DNA of 64,000 bases from Pogostemon cablin (GCA_023678885.1 CM042982.1:7502001-7566000); one strand, 5' to 3'; positions 36,801 to 49,251 are shown, counted from the first letter of the stretch. A program made the numbers and translations. The notes: a model not told the origin generated them from the letters alone.

Positions 36801-39557
36801 ATAACAAGATATTACTGTTCAGTAGGTAAATGGATCGAGAGAAGGATGGCATGAATATTAATGGGAAAAGGAAGAATCCAAATAATGGTGAGAGAGAGTT
36901 GATGGAAGTGGGCACTACACCAACCATATTAACATCCACAAAAATTAAGATAATGATAATTAATCAAGTTTTGAGATTATTTCTTGTACAAATCAATTGA
37001 GACTATCATTATCATAACAATAAATCCTATTCAAGCAACTAAAGAAGACCCTAGAGTGGAAAATGTATCTAATTCAATTAATTCGGTAGAATTACAACAA
37101 ACGCCAGGCTGGACTCAATCCAGAATTTATGTCTCACTTTAATTAAAAAAAAGCAAAGACTGTATATGTGTTTTGGGGCATATCCAAGAGTCTATCTGCC
37201 AAATCTATATTTTGAAAAAACATTCACTTAAAAGCATACTAATAAAACTCTTTATTTCAACTTTTCCTTATCTATATAATGGGTTTCTCTTAGAATTTGG
37301 AGGAAACAAAAAAAACCTTTATAATTTATTATACTTAATGCTTCATTAAATTCAATACTCATTTTTTGGAGAAATAGATATAATGGAGAGCCAAAATAGC
37401 TTTTTGTAATAAGATATCTACAAGAGACTCATTAAATAAGATATACTTTAAATTTTGAATGGTTTTTAATCTAAAATCATCTCTCACGCCCTCTACATAA
37501 CATTTGAATTTAGAGAGTGAATTTCACTTTTCACCCTCCAACTTTAAAGAGCTAAATAAAACTACTCTTTATAGTTAATTATATTAAATGGTACTAAAAT
37601 TTTATGTGTATTCACAGTGAAAAGAAACAATTAAAAAATATTTATGAGGGAAGTATACGAAAGGAAATGGAAAAATATGCAATAAATAAATATTGAAAAA
37701 CTATAATTGAAAACTACATTGAAGGATGAAAAAATATAAGTCCCCAAAATTAAAAGTGCTCTTTTTATATAATATATGCTCTGTAAAAAGTTTAGAAATA
37801 TGAGTGAAAAAATTCTTGCATATGTTGAAAAGAAAGTATGTGGAACAACGGACAAGTGGCAAAATCAATGGTTGGCGTTCTCAAAATAGCCTTTGATTTC
37901 TAACTAGGAGTGGACATAGATTTATCTAGTAGTGATGTCAAATCAAACTTTTAATAATGTTTAATGAATAGGCAATTTAACAACATAAAAATCTAATTTA
38001 TTTTAGAGAGGTGGTAAGCTGGTGGCCTACAATAGGATGGCCCAGTTTCCAAAACATTAATCTTGTTAACGATAAACTATTACTCTTTTAAATGACAATA
38101 TTTTGTGACTAGGAAATACCTTCATGACCAGGTTCAGCAATTTCAGTAGTGTTTCAACAGATACAAACACTTGTGCTTATTCAGCTATTACTATATGAGG
38201 TGTTATATGTTCATCAGTTCATGCAACTTATCAAGTGTACTGGTAGGATGTATAAGCAGCACCAAAAACCTAAGATACTAAAAGTTTTAATTCTGCATTT
38301 GTTGTAAATATCATTTTGCACCCAGTTTGAACTTCTGATTCATTCAGTGGCATAAGCAGAAAATGAAACCAGTCCTGAAAAATACTTTAAAAATTACTAG
38401 TGTTTTCCTTGAAATATACTTATAATGAGTTAAAATAACTGCACCATTAGCATTATTGAAATATATTTAACAAAGATTAGCATTTTAGTTAATTAAAACC
38501 TATTGTTGTTTAAAGAAAGCAGACCACCAAACCATAATTATTACTTAACAGAGTAATTATAGATGATTCACGCAGAAAAATTAGCAGCCCTAAAAAGAAT
38601 AACAAGAATATTTACTGATGAGAAATTTAAATCTTACCCCAAGGAAGAACAGGAAACTCCCACCTTTGAGGGGGTATTGTTATAACATAAGCAACAACCT
38701 GCCAAGGATGGAAGACTGCCTTTCAAAATGCGTAGTGGGAATGGAACTTAGCACGATTTGCCGCTTAGAAAATAAAAATATACCACTATTGATGCAGCCA
38801 GAGCCTGTGGAGAGTTGTAAAGAACTGATGTCTCTTCACATTCGTAAAGCAAATCCATAATATCCATACAAGCTTCAGCCTTGACATGCTCTCCAACTCG
38901 AGCCATTTCCCTAAATAGACGCAAGGAAGAACGTAAAAATAGAGATATGACGAACAATTAGAATAGCCAAACAATCAATGTAGAATTTGTAATAATGCAT
39001 CAAATTGTAAAGGCAGAAATAACCTTGCAAAAAAGCTTACTTCAGTTGAACGAGAAGGTCTTCAACTGATGAAAAAGCAATATCCAACATCCCAATCCTA
39101 AATTCAAGAACCTTGAAGAGACACAATTATTTCAGACAAATGAGGAAGTGGCCTAGAGAGACAACACAGGTATATTAGCTGGACTATTACCTGCATTAAG
39201 ACCATCTCCTGCAGATTCCTTGTTAAACACCATCCAAGAGTAAAAGAAGAAGGATCTTAGAAACATTTTTAAAGAAAGATCTTACAGCTTCCAAGAAATC
39301 CCCCTTTGTGTAATGCTGCTCCTTAACAAACTTATCTCCTAACCATTTCAAACTTTTAACAGATAGTGCTGGTGAATCGTGTATCTGCAAACTAATGACT
39401 TAGAAAACAAAATAACTAGTTACAGCGTTGGAACTCTGAAAAAAATGCATAACTTACTTTGCTTGAAATCCACAAGGATACAAGAGAAAATAGCTGCAAA
39501 TTACTTTCACCAATTCGGTGCAGAAGCCAGTTCTGTTTGGCCTTTCCATCTTCAAGT
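33851..39557 (-). CDS. CYCJ18: Cyclin-J18-like protein (5' exon not found)
   Basis: Plant-specific divergent cyclin. Seven minus-strand exons join in frame: 39557-39458, 39384-39286, 39208-39191, 39111-39041, 38910-38784, 38698-38638, 33960-33851 (TAA 33853-33851), all with GT-AG introns. Recognisable blocks in order: NWLLHRIGESNLQLFSLVSL, VKEQHYTKGDFLEA, ACMDIMDLLYECEETSVLY, LAASIVVVAYVITIP, RWEFPVLPWVKFVTS, as in Arabidopsis CYCJ18 (recalled, not aligned). The third exon is only 18 nt (six codons). The last intron is 4.68 kb and holds a MITE and an unrelated coding-like piece. The recovered part is about 194 residues; the first 40-50, including the start of the cyclin box, were not found up to 42.6 kb. 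The gene may therefore be 5'-truncated, or I missed a diverged first exon. Confidence 0.8.
34465..34671 (-). pseudogene. Unidentified coding-like segment inside CYCJ18 last intron
   Basis: An open frame of 69 codons ends at a good splice donor (CATCAG|GTCAATG at 34465). The sequence looks like real protein (SSLAKSGGVVIILNEIKDI, then VVTNCHMPIGALSWGK). It does not belong to the cyclin. It may be an exon captured from another gene or a remnant of a dead gene. The family was not recognised. Confidence 0.35.
35146..35392. mobile_element. Stowaway-type MITE in CYCJ18 intron
   Basis: Termini CTCCCTTTGTCCCGCAC and TATGGGACGGAGGGAG, flanked by TA. Confidence 0.8.
36528..36653. repeat. Short foldback with GGTGCACCTAG termini
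   Basis: GGTGCACCTAG at 36528-36538 and CTAGGTGCACC at 36643-36653 form an 11-bp inverted pair about 125 bp apart in AT-rich DNA. It is possibly related to the CCCGGGTGCACC repeats. Confidence 0.5.
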
Positions 39558-42500
39558 CTTTGAAAAAGAGAGCCCAAAATTAAATTAATGGATTAACTAA
39601 GGACAACATTCAAAATTAGATAAATTTTGGTAGGTTTAAATAGTTCCAGCATTGCATTAAATTTCTCGCCCGAGTTATTTATACCAGGATCTGGTTTCTT
39701 TCAAGTTTCTCAGGTAATCTATTGGCACAATGTATGTTTCAAATTAACAAAACCAAAATTGGATGTCATTAACATTTAAAAAAATTATATCTTCAGAAAA
39801 CATAAATGTTATGCAGGTTAGGTGGAGGGAGATGTTAATTTGAACAAGAGTGATATCAAGTCATACAGGATCGAACATGAAACTAAGTTGGCCATTTCAA
39901 CGATAGACTCGATAGAAATGGACAAGTATGATGAAGACTTCGTTTTTTAATGACTAATTGAATAAGAATGCCTTACCAAAAGCATAAATCCTAAGAAATC
40001 AAATTGATTTATTGAATGATAATCGAGCAACGAGTGCTGTAGAAGATTCATCATATAACAAAAATCTGAAAAAAAAAAGAACTACATCTTTTTTATAAAA
40101 AGGGCAAGTAAATGATACTCGTGAGTCATGATGCATAAAGCAGGAAAATAAATAAAGTTATCTTTCCAAACTTAAAACCATATCAGCCATGCACCACTTC
40201 CATAAGCTGCAGGGTACCAGGGAGACAGTATATCTTCACATTTCCCACATGCAGGTCATGTAAACATGTGATTAATCCAAGTAAATTTTCAACACTATTA
40301 TTTTTATTTATTTATTTATTTTTTAACAAATTGCAAGGCAAATGAAAATGAAAAGCACCTTTCATACCAGCGTCACAGTGATAAAAAATAAAAAATCAAG
40401 GCACTTGGTATATTACATTACAATAATTATAATTTTCATCATTCAAATAACAAAGTGCTAATTATGAGCTCAGTTACGCCCTTTTTCCAAAAATAAATTG
40501 AAGTTGAGGAGCTGAACTATACAAACTACTTCTGGTATGATATTGCCATTAATATTATACTCAAATAATCGCAATTTTCATCATTCAAAAGACAAGGTAC
40601 ATAACCTACAGCTATTCAAAGATAGAGTTTAAAATTTAAGGAGCTGAATCATAAATAACACTAGCAGGAGATTACTGTGTGACACAAACAAATTATCAGC
40701 ACTAGACCTTGCAAAATAACAAAGAGCAGTCAATCCGGTAAAATTACAAGTATAAGAAACTTAAGCTATATAACTATGTCTTATGAGATCATTTCACCAC
40801 ATTTTATTACAAAATATTGGGCCTCTTAAACTATTATTGCGAGTGAATGTAATATAATTTAGTAAATGAATTTGATCCATGTACAAATATTCGTATCGAT
40901 ATATATTAGAATTAGAGATACAATAATGTCTTAATAATGGAAGGCATGAGGGAAGAATTCGTGAGGGAAAAAAATGATAATAATTTAATAAAAAATGATA
41001 TTTAAAATAAGAGTGAGTCTCTTGTGCGCTGGACACACGGATTTAGATTCATACCCTTTGCAATTTCCGTGCCCCTTTACAATTTAAACTCTTTGGAAAT
41101 ACAAAAGTTTAAATAAAATAGGGAGGGGGAAGAGTTGTGTTCACATGGGGACACGGATCGTGTTCCGTGTCCCCGAGGGTGCAGGAACTTTTGCCTTAAA
41201 ATAATAAATATAATAGTAGAGTAGTAAATTATTTAATGAATAATTTGTAGTAGATGTGATAACATTTTTTATTTTTAGTAAAATTGGGATACTCATATTA
41301 ACAGTGTTCAACATGCACCATGTTTTGTAAAATTACTTTTAAGTACATAAAAAATTATTCTTTACAGAAATGGATTATTAATCTTTTGAATAAAATATAC
41401 TCTTACTCATCAAATTCTTTTCAACAAAAATATACAAAAATCAAAGTATATCAAAATTTAAAAGAGTAATTTTTACATTCAAAAAATAATAGTTTATCTA
41501 TTTAAAGAGTAATTTTTATATAATAAAAAGTAATTAGTAAATCAAGGTCAAGTGGGTTGAGAAGTAGATGCTTTTTTTAATAGAAATTAAGAAGTATAAT
41601 TATTTAATGGATAGTGAGTTAAAAATATAATATATTAAGGCAATTTATAGTATGCACCCGGGTGCACCTAAAGATAGGGTGCAGCCACATACAAATATAA
41701 ACAAAAACATAAATTAAGAGTAAAAATGTATACAATTTAATTGTTAATTTTTTTAATGAAAAATTGTATATAATATTCAATAAAATGTTATACACATATG
41801 GATGTTAATTTTTTTAATGAAAAATTAATGTGAAAAAATTATACAATTATTACAAAACACGTATACAAAATAGAATAAAAAAGTATACACATATGAGTGC
41901 ACACTTGCACCCGGGTGCACCCAATATACACTCATATATTAATGTGTAATGGATATTTATATTAGTGTTGTGTATGGGTGATATGTTAATACTCCATATT
42001 TATTTATTGTTTTATGTAGGTCTCGTCACTTGCATTTAAAAAGGAAATGTATCAATTTCCATGGAATAACCTAAAAAGAAAAATATATCAACTTTTGCAT
42101 AACAAAATTAAATAATAATTTTCATTTAAAAGAGTAATCAATCAATATATCAGAGGTGCATGTGTGAATTCAATTCACACTAGTGTTTGTTTTTTATAAA
42201 AATATAAATTTTATTTTAAATGAAACGATTTCACATTAGTGTTGCTAATAATAAAATAATTATACATATATTAAATAAAAAAAAGTATTTTTTCCAAATT
42301 TATGGACATACAACTCGTGATACTATCTTAATTATTAAAATAAAATGACCAATTATTCTCCTAATCAATAAAGTTGGTAATAATTTTTTTTCTTAAACCA
42401 ATATATCAATTCAATTATTTCGAGACTGGGGGAGTACTTGTTTTGGCAAGCTAGTTAAAAACAGGGTAAACATGAGGAATTGAATTTTGGAACTGTTCAT

Positions 42501-42689
42501 ACTTTGGAAGTCCACTCCACACCCAAATTGTAATTAAATAAGATTTGAGATTGAATTAACTCTAGTTTCATTTAAAATACTTCATTTTCGTGGAAAATAA
42601 GAGAGGATCATATGTGTATATATATCAAATAAACAGAGAAGAAAATTAATGTATTACTCCCAATTTAGATTCATCTCAGGGTAGGAAAG
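39558..42689. other. Upstream of CYCJ18: AT-rich DNA with repeats
   Basis: Searched by eye for the missing cyclin exon without success. Contains a perfect 11-bp stem with a 6-base loop (41147-41157 with 41164-41174, GGGGACACGGA), and an old Stowaway-like sequence around 41565-42080 interrupted by the CCCGGG repeat. Confidence 0.4.
41651..41933. repeat. Repeat with CCCGGGTGCACC at both ends, copy 2
   Basis: Begins TATGCACCCGGGTGCACC and ends TTGCACCCGGGTGCACCC. Each terminus holds the palindrome TGCACCCGGGTGCA. The interior is homologous to 32570-32813. It appears inserted in an older Stowaway-like sequence, because MITE-type words resume on both sides. Confidence 0.7.
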
Positions 42690-43634
42690 ATGACCTGGTA
42701 CTTGTTGAGGAAACTGCTGATCATTGCTTTGATTTTCTTGCATGCTTTCCCACTAATTCATACAAGGATTTTAACAGGTATGTATCCACACCCTCCACCT
42801 TCTTATTGATTTTAATTATGATGTGTGTGTTAAATTAACAAATTAACCAACTTTTGATTTAGGCAAACAGATGATAATTGATTTGTGTGAGTCTGAGATC
42901 ATGATCTTGCTTTTATGTTTTTGTTAAATTTATCACTTTTTTTTATTAGAGATATTATCATTTTTTATTAAAGATGTTATTCCTTCACATTTTCCATTTT
43001 GATCAATCCCATAAAAATTTTCATCTTTTAAAAAAAAATTAAAAAAGTTAAAACAACAAACCTCTTGCATACACTTTATTTAAAAAAAAAAAAACTCAAC
43101 ATTATCTAATACGCTTAACATACTTTATAATTTATTTATTAAAAAAAAATATCATAATACCCTCAATAGTTGTATTTTTCTTATTCTCTATGTTTGGTCA
43201 CATGTGAAAACTTTTTTTGGATGAACATTTTTTATTAATTCAAGTATTATTTTTTTATATTAAAATATTATCACATTTCATCTGTTTCATGTGAATTTTC
43301 TCGTGACACAACCTCACATAAATATTTGTCAATATAATTATATATTAATAGTTTATTGCATAATTTGTGTAAACTAAATTCATATAATTATTTATAAATT
43401 GAGGTTTATGTCTCATTATACTTTTAATGTATATTCTTAGATTTAAAATGTGCAGTTGTATAAGTGAGACATGACTCTCTTTTCCATTTGAGAGTATTAA
43501 AATGAAACAGGGTTCATCAAACTCTTCCTAATTTATTATCATCTTCATTAAGAGTATCAACCACTCCACCTGGTTACAGGTCACCAGCACGAAGCCCAAC
43601 ACCACCAATACCAATAACTGGGCCTCACTCATGA
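42690..43634 (+). CDS. Candidate short secreted peptide precursor
   Basis: Exon 1 (42690-42777) encodes 29 residues that read as a signal peptide: MTWYLLRKLLIIALIFLHA followed by FPLIHTRILT, ending at a consensus donor CAG|GTATGT. Two acceptors are possible. AG at 43579 gives a His/Gln-rich tail with a stop soon after; AG at 43587 gives a 15-residue tail ARSPTPPIPITGPHS and TGA at 43632-43634. The second tail is proline-rich with Gly-Pro-His near the end, reminiscent in style of small hydroxyproline-containing plant peptides, but it matches no family I can name. No transcript evidence exists here. It could also be a remnant of a larger gene. Confidence 0.35.
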
Positions 43635-44248
43635 ATAAGTCCAATTCATTTGGTGTAGAAGTTAGTAAATGGGCCTAGCCCATTAATAATCCCAATTCAC
43701 TTGGTTTAGCAGTTAACATGAATTTTGATGACGTGGTGTTCATTTATGCTGACATGGATAATTGGAATATCCCATTCCCTTAAAATGGATATTAATAATG
43801 GAAATTATTTATTCTCATTCTTTGGATTTTGATGTAATCTTTTTATAGTTTGTGTATCTGAGTGCTTATGGTGTGTACTAATATCTGATTTCCTTTGTTC
43901 CATTGTACCTTTTCTTTTTAAATCTTATATTTCTTGACAAAATGTTTGATCAAAAAATTAATATAGTACAAGAAGAATTTTAGATGCATTAATATTTGGA
44001 TGATCTGCATATTTTAAATTAATAGAAAAGAAAAAAAAATTGAATGCTTCGGTTCTAATTTCGACACAATCTAGTAACAAAAGAGAAAAACACACTAAAT
44101 TAAAAATATAATAAAACGTGATTTCCTTTTTTTAAAGCTGACATAATTAGCAACGATTTAGGTGGAATAATTCCAATCTAATGAAATCATGAATAATTCT
44201 AACCAAAAAGAAAAGGAGAATAATAATTAATTAATTAAGCATCTAAAT
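43635..44248. other. Intergenic
   Basis: AT-rich DNA with two similar 40-50-bp lines around 43620-43720 (CCCATTAATAA, CAATTCA(T/C)TTGGT). Nothing else was recognised. Confidence 0.35.
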
Positions 44249-45174
44249 TTAATTAGTGGGGCAGAAAGAAATGACATAATCAGCGTGAGTACACGTGCAT
44301 GTACTGGATAGGTCGTCGTAGGCATAACTATACGCCGACGGACACGCATTCTTGAATATCTCCGAATACTTTGTCGGCCCACACGTCGCCGGCGTCGCAT
44401 GAGCGCCGCTGCAGCAGTACTCCTCCGTGTTGAACGCCGTGCACGCACTCTTGCACGCCACCACCTTCCCTCCGCCGTCCACCACCCGCAGCCCCGCCGG
44501 GCAGTTACCGTTCAAGTCCGTCACGCACCCCGCGTACTGGCAGTCCCCTACGCCGCCGGACGGCAGCACCCCGACACCCACATTGTACCCGTCCACCAGG
44601 CTCACGTCGTAGAAGTCCTTCGCCGCCTCGCCGCTACCGATCGTGAACTCCACCAGGCTCACCGGTGGAGCGCCGCCGCCGATGCACTTCAGGCCGCCGC
44701 CGCAGTCGCCGGTCGAGCAGTTGCCGAGGCCCGAGGCGTCGAAGTTGCATCCCGTTCGGGCCCAGAACCGGCCCGACCAGCCCGGCGGCGCTGGAAAATT
44801 GACGGTGGCGCCGGGTGCCAATGCGAATCCGCCGTCTCCGAGGACGGCGGCGCCGTTGCCGGAGAGCGTCCCCGGCCAGACTGTGTAGCTACAGCTGTTT
44901 TGGAGGGTGAAAACCGTGGCCGATACATAATTAGTCGAGATAATTAATCCTGCAAATTAAGATTAATCGCGAATTAAATCAAATTAAGCACATTATTAAA
45001 AAACAATGATAGGAATTAATCAAAATAACATGCAACAAGAAAATCAAAACCCCACGAACACATTATTCAAAATTGTCATTAATTTCATGTTTTAACATAT
45101 CAAAATCAAGAATGTAGAAAGATGATACCAATGAGGAAGAGAGAGAAAAGCAGAGCATTGATGAGAGTGGCCAT
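44249..45174 (-). CDS. Thaumatin-like protein (PR-5 family)
   Basis: Secreted disulfide-rich protein of the thaumatin/osmotin family, associated with defence and development. Two exons: 45174-45129 and 44949-44249 (GT-AG intron of 179 nt), 248 residues. Exon 1 and the start of exon 2 encode a signal peptide (MATLINALLFSLFLIG...). The mature part begins ATVFTLQNSCSYTVWPG and has the family landmarks GRFWARTGC, the DFYDVSLVDGYN segment and the DYVISFCP end. The residues expected for the acidic cleft (Arg, Glu, three Asp) appear present. I count 17 cysteines rather than the usual 16; the extra one lies in STCTC near the C-terminus. The gene is much more GC-rich than its surroundings. Neighbours give no functional clue. 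Confidence 0.93.
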
Positions 45175-45230
45175 GGGAGATGGAGAAAATTAGAGGGGGT
45201 TTATGGGTTCGTGGAAGTTAAGGTGTGGAG

Positions 45231-45240
45231 TATTTATAAA
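45231..45240 (-). promoter_or_regulatory. TATA box of the thaumatin-like gene
   Basis: TTTATAAATA on the coding strand, 57-66 bases upstream of the ATG, a normal distance for a plant TATA box with a short 5' UTR. Confidence 0.65.
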
Positions 45241-47267
45241 GACAAGAAACGTGGTAATGCTGTAATTAGGTTTCTTCACGGTATGTAAAATGCCAGAATT
45301 GTTGATTTATTACCTTATTAATTAGTTTTTGTAATACATGTTAATTTATCCGCTAGGAAAAAGATTAGATGAATGAACCACAATAAATAAATTTAATTAT
45401 AGAACGCCAAAGATTCGGGTAATTTGGACGCCTACTCATAGTTAGATTTGTTCGTTTCTACGTCAAATTTGAGATTCAGTGACTCGGAATATTGTAATTA
45501 TAGGATAGGATATCATGAAAATCCTCAAAATATTATGTCATTAATTTCCGATTTTCCCATTTTAATGTTCCACTTTTAAAAAAATAATTAGTATAGCTAG
45601 TATGTCTTATACATCAGTTCAATTTTAAAAATCATACTCTCTCCATTTTTTATTTATCTTGGTTGAAACTCGAGACGGTATATACGAGATTTAAAAAGAA
45701 ATACTAATATTTTTTTATTAATTTTATTGTTTTTGTATTGTGTGCGTAATATTACAAAATATGTTAGGTGTGTGAAGTGATATTTTTTAAATTAAGATAA
45801 TTTTTTATGATTGTGATTTATATTGGATGTTCTATTACAATTAATTAATTGGTTACTTATTTCATTACACATTTTAAATGAGTGACATGTGTAAAAAAAA
45901 TTAAAGTTCATAATACTAAATAAGTCCTAGAGTTTATAGTGTAAAAATTAAAGTGCGGTGGATAATTATTAAATACTATTTTTAATTATTTTATTTAATT
46001 TAAAGATGAGATTTAAATTAATTTAATTTAACAATTTAGATTATTTATTGCGTACGTATTGCAATTTGATTTTCAAATTAGACATATAAATAAACTTTAA
46101 TAATGATTACTTATTCTAAATATTTATTTATTATTATTATTATTCCTATATATTGAAGGTAAATTCCAATTTTGATCCATATAGGTTCATGAATTACCTT
46201 CAATTTAAATATCTAGGTCCTAAATAATTATTTCTGGGCAGCTATCTTCGTGTTGTCATACAAAAACACACAAATACATGTGTTTGTCTGTAATTTATTT
46301 TTATTATAATCTTTTTGTAAGCTTTGGAGTTTGTGGGCATCACAGACCCAGATGAGAACAAACCTACCTGAATATTAAAAATATATTAATTATTGTAATT
46401 TAAAGACAGAAAAAAATAATTAACTAAAATAAAATTTGAACTTCTGTACTATAATATATATTTCAAATATATACTTGGATCTGAATTTCTTTCATTCGGA
46501 TTAATACTTAGATCTAAATGTGATTTAAAAGCATGTCACACAAAAAGTTTGAAGAAAAAAATCCATTTATTAATTAAACCCATTACAAAGATCATGCAAA
46601 GACTTCGCACATTTTTATTAATATGATTATGAAATTATTATCACGCAATCAATATTGTTCTTAATTTTACATGCTTCTTTTCAATCTAAAATTTATGTGT
46701 CATATTAATCGATAATTAAGCTATTCATGAGGAACGTTATGATAAGAATCAAAGAAATGTGATAATTATTTAAGTACCAATGATTACAGTTAATTACAAA
46801 ATAATAATGGTTGATTTGAGATCATTTTTTCTGTGAGTGAGAGAGAACAGTTTCTCACTTGAATTTCTCACAAAGTTTTATTTCAAAATTCATATTAAAA
46901 AAAAGACATACTTATGGGTATATATGAGATGGGTTGGCATTAAAGTATATTTGGTATATAAATAAAGTATGCTTATTGATATTTAAAGTAGGTCTATAGT
47001 GTATCATATTATAACACCCTAAAAATTAATTATTTATCGTACTCTAAAAAAAACATACTTTAACTAATAGTAATTATAAACAAACTTTAATTATTATATA
47101 ACAATAATATTTTAACAACGGGTCGACCCATCAAACAACACGTCTTATAAAATTATTGTTTCACAATAGACTTTGTCTAATAATAATAATAATAATGATG
47201 GTGCCATTTCATTTATAAAACTTTCTTTTTCTCTCTTTCTTTTTTTTAAGTAATTTATGTTTTATTT
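45241..47267. other. AT-rich intergenic
   Basis: A degenerate Stowaway-like stretch (about 45638-45850) is the only repeat suspected. No gene was seen. Confidence 0.4.
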
Positions 47268-47800
47268 TGTTAGGTATACGCGATCGTCGTCGTCGTCTCA
47301 CCGGTTGTCGTCGCCGGAGCTTGTCCAGAGGTGGTGTCTACGGGAGTGCTTAGAATCCTAGGTTTTGGCTCATTTAGAACCAATGAAACACAATGGAACA
47401 AACCACCAAAACCCCTCTTACACCCACTGCAACATAAGTAGCATTAAATAACACCTCATAGTAATACTTTAATTTTATTTAACACAAAATGGTAACATTT
47501 TTAAAATTATTATGATATGTAATATTTTTTTAACACTTTCTATATAAGTAACACATACATGTAACACTTTTCTAATATGTAACACATGCATATAACACTT
47601 TTATATATGTAACACATTTTATGTAACACTTTTACAAAAGTAACACTATAATATAACACTTATACATAAGAAAAATTTTTAAGTAACACTTCTACATGCA
47701 TAAATTATTTACACAACATTTAAAATGGAGTGGTATTTTTAATACTCCATATTTATAAGATGAATATTAATTAAAACACACACACACACATATATATATA

Positions 47801-47998
47801 CTCCCTCCGTCCCGGTCAAAGTGCACCATTGCTTTTTGCACATAGATTAATGAGTATTATTATTTTATGTAAAGTGGGTAGGTGTATTAGAGAGATGTGA
47901 TGGGTAGTGGTGGACCATTTTTACTAAAAGGGGAAAATGATGCAATTTGGACGGAACGTCCAATATAATAAAATGGTGTTATTTGGGCGGGATGGAGG

Positions 47999-48001
<3 letters not shown>
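47801..48001. mobile_element. Stowaway-type MITE inside the CACTA element
   Basis: Termini CTCCCTCCGTCCCGGTC and GGGCGGGATGGAGGGA. It is preceded by an AC/AT tract and directly followed by a (AT)n run. Confidence 0.8.

Positions 48002-48053
<52 letters not shown>
48002..48053. repeat. (AT)n microsatellite
   Basis: About 26 AT units immediately after the MITE right end. Confidence 0.95.
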
Positions 48054-48060
<7 letters not shown>

Positions 48061-48342
48061 AATATATTACATACTTTTTAATATATATTTTTTAAAAAAA
48101 TTATTTAATTAATTTAATGTAATTATATAATACAAAGTATATATAGTTCGTTACATAAAATATATTTGATTTTAATATATATTATTAAAAATTAAATTAT
48201 AAAATTAAAAAGAATACTATTATTCACAAAAATTATTTTAATATATATTTACTTACCTTTTATGTTAATCGTTAAAATATTAAACTGCAAAAAATTAATT
48301 TAAAAAGGAAAAAAAGACTAGAAATATATAATAAAATAAATA

Positions 48343-48836
48343 CTCCCTCCGTCCCGTTTCAATGTTTACGTTTTTATTTTGCGCATTTCATTTCAATGTT
48401 TACGTTTTCCTTTTTGGAATATGGAACCCACCTAAAACAATTAATATATCATCCAACACTAATACATCTACCCACTTTGCATTAAATATTACTCCCTCCG
48501 TCTCTAAAAAGCTTGCACCCCTCTTTTCGGCACGGAGATTAAGAAAGTGATAACTTTTAGGAGTATAATGGTATTTTTATGTAATATATAAATGATAAAG
48601 TATGGTAGGTAGAGATGATTTTTTTGTAATTAAAGTGTATGGGAAAGGGTGATTTTTTTTTACTTTTTGTTTTTTTTGGAATGTGCAAACTTTTGTGGGA
48701 CAGCCCAAAATAGAAAGTGTATCATCTGAAGTGAGACGGAGGGAGTATATTTTTCCACCCATTATCTATTAAAATATTATACTCCTTAATCAAAGTACAA
48801 AAAACAAACGTAAACATTAAAACGAGATGGAGGGAG
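48343..48836. mobile_element. Stowaway-type MITE (outer), interrupted
   Basis: Termini CTCCCTCCGTCCCGTTTCAA and AAAACGAGATGGAGGGAG, flanked by TA at both sides. Interior is of the same subfamily as 3815-4006. Split by the MITE at 48492-48745. Confidence 0.8.
48492..48745. mobile_element. Stowaway-type MITE (inner), nested
   Basis: Termini CTCCCTCCGTCTCTAAAAAG and AGTGAGACGGAGGGAG, with TA on each side. Removing it plus one TA restores the outer MITE interior (compare 3815-4006). Confidence 0.85.
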
Positions 48837-49251
48837 TATGTAATACATGTTAAGATTGATGGACTAGCAAAGTTGGTAAAGGAAATGCATTGTAACACAT
48901 AGGTTATGGGATCAAATCCAAAAAATTATAATTTTATTTTTTATTTAATAAAGTGTTACATAAACATTTTGTTGTAACTTTTATAAAGTGTTATAAAGTA
49001 AATGTAACATTTTTTTAAGTGTTACTATATTAAGAAAAAATATTACATAAGACAATAGGTAATATGGGCAAAAGCGACACCCCTAAAAGTGTTACCTATC
49101 GTCTATAATAACATATTTAAGCTATTAGATAATATTTTTTATGTGTTACGTAAAGCCATTTATGTTGTAGTGACCCTCACACCCTTGCTCCTCACTCACT
49201 CTGATTCTGTCCACTCGTATCCAGCCTCCGACGAATTAGAGGGGAAACATC

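Larger units (their letters stand above)
47425..49172. mobile_element. Non-autonomous CACTA (En/Spm) element with ACC target-site duplication
   Basis: Starts CACTGCAACATAAGTAGC and ends GCCATTTATGTTGTAGTG, which are imperfect inverted termini of the CACTA type. It is flanked by ACC on both sides (47422-47424, 49173-49175). Subterminal regions carry many GTAACACTTT/TAACACT repeats (47450-47700 and 48880-49140), as expected for transposase-binding subterminal repeats. No transposase is encoded. Two MITE insertions and an AT microsatellite lie inside. Confidence 0.85.

Noticed and set aside
44399..44947. 182-codon plus-strand open frame
   Set aside because: Antisense shadow of the GC-rich thaumatin-like gene, which has clear family motifs on the minus strand.
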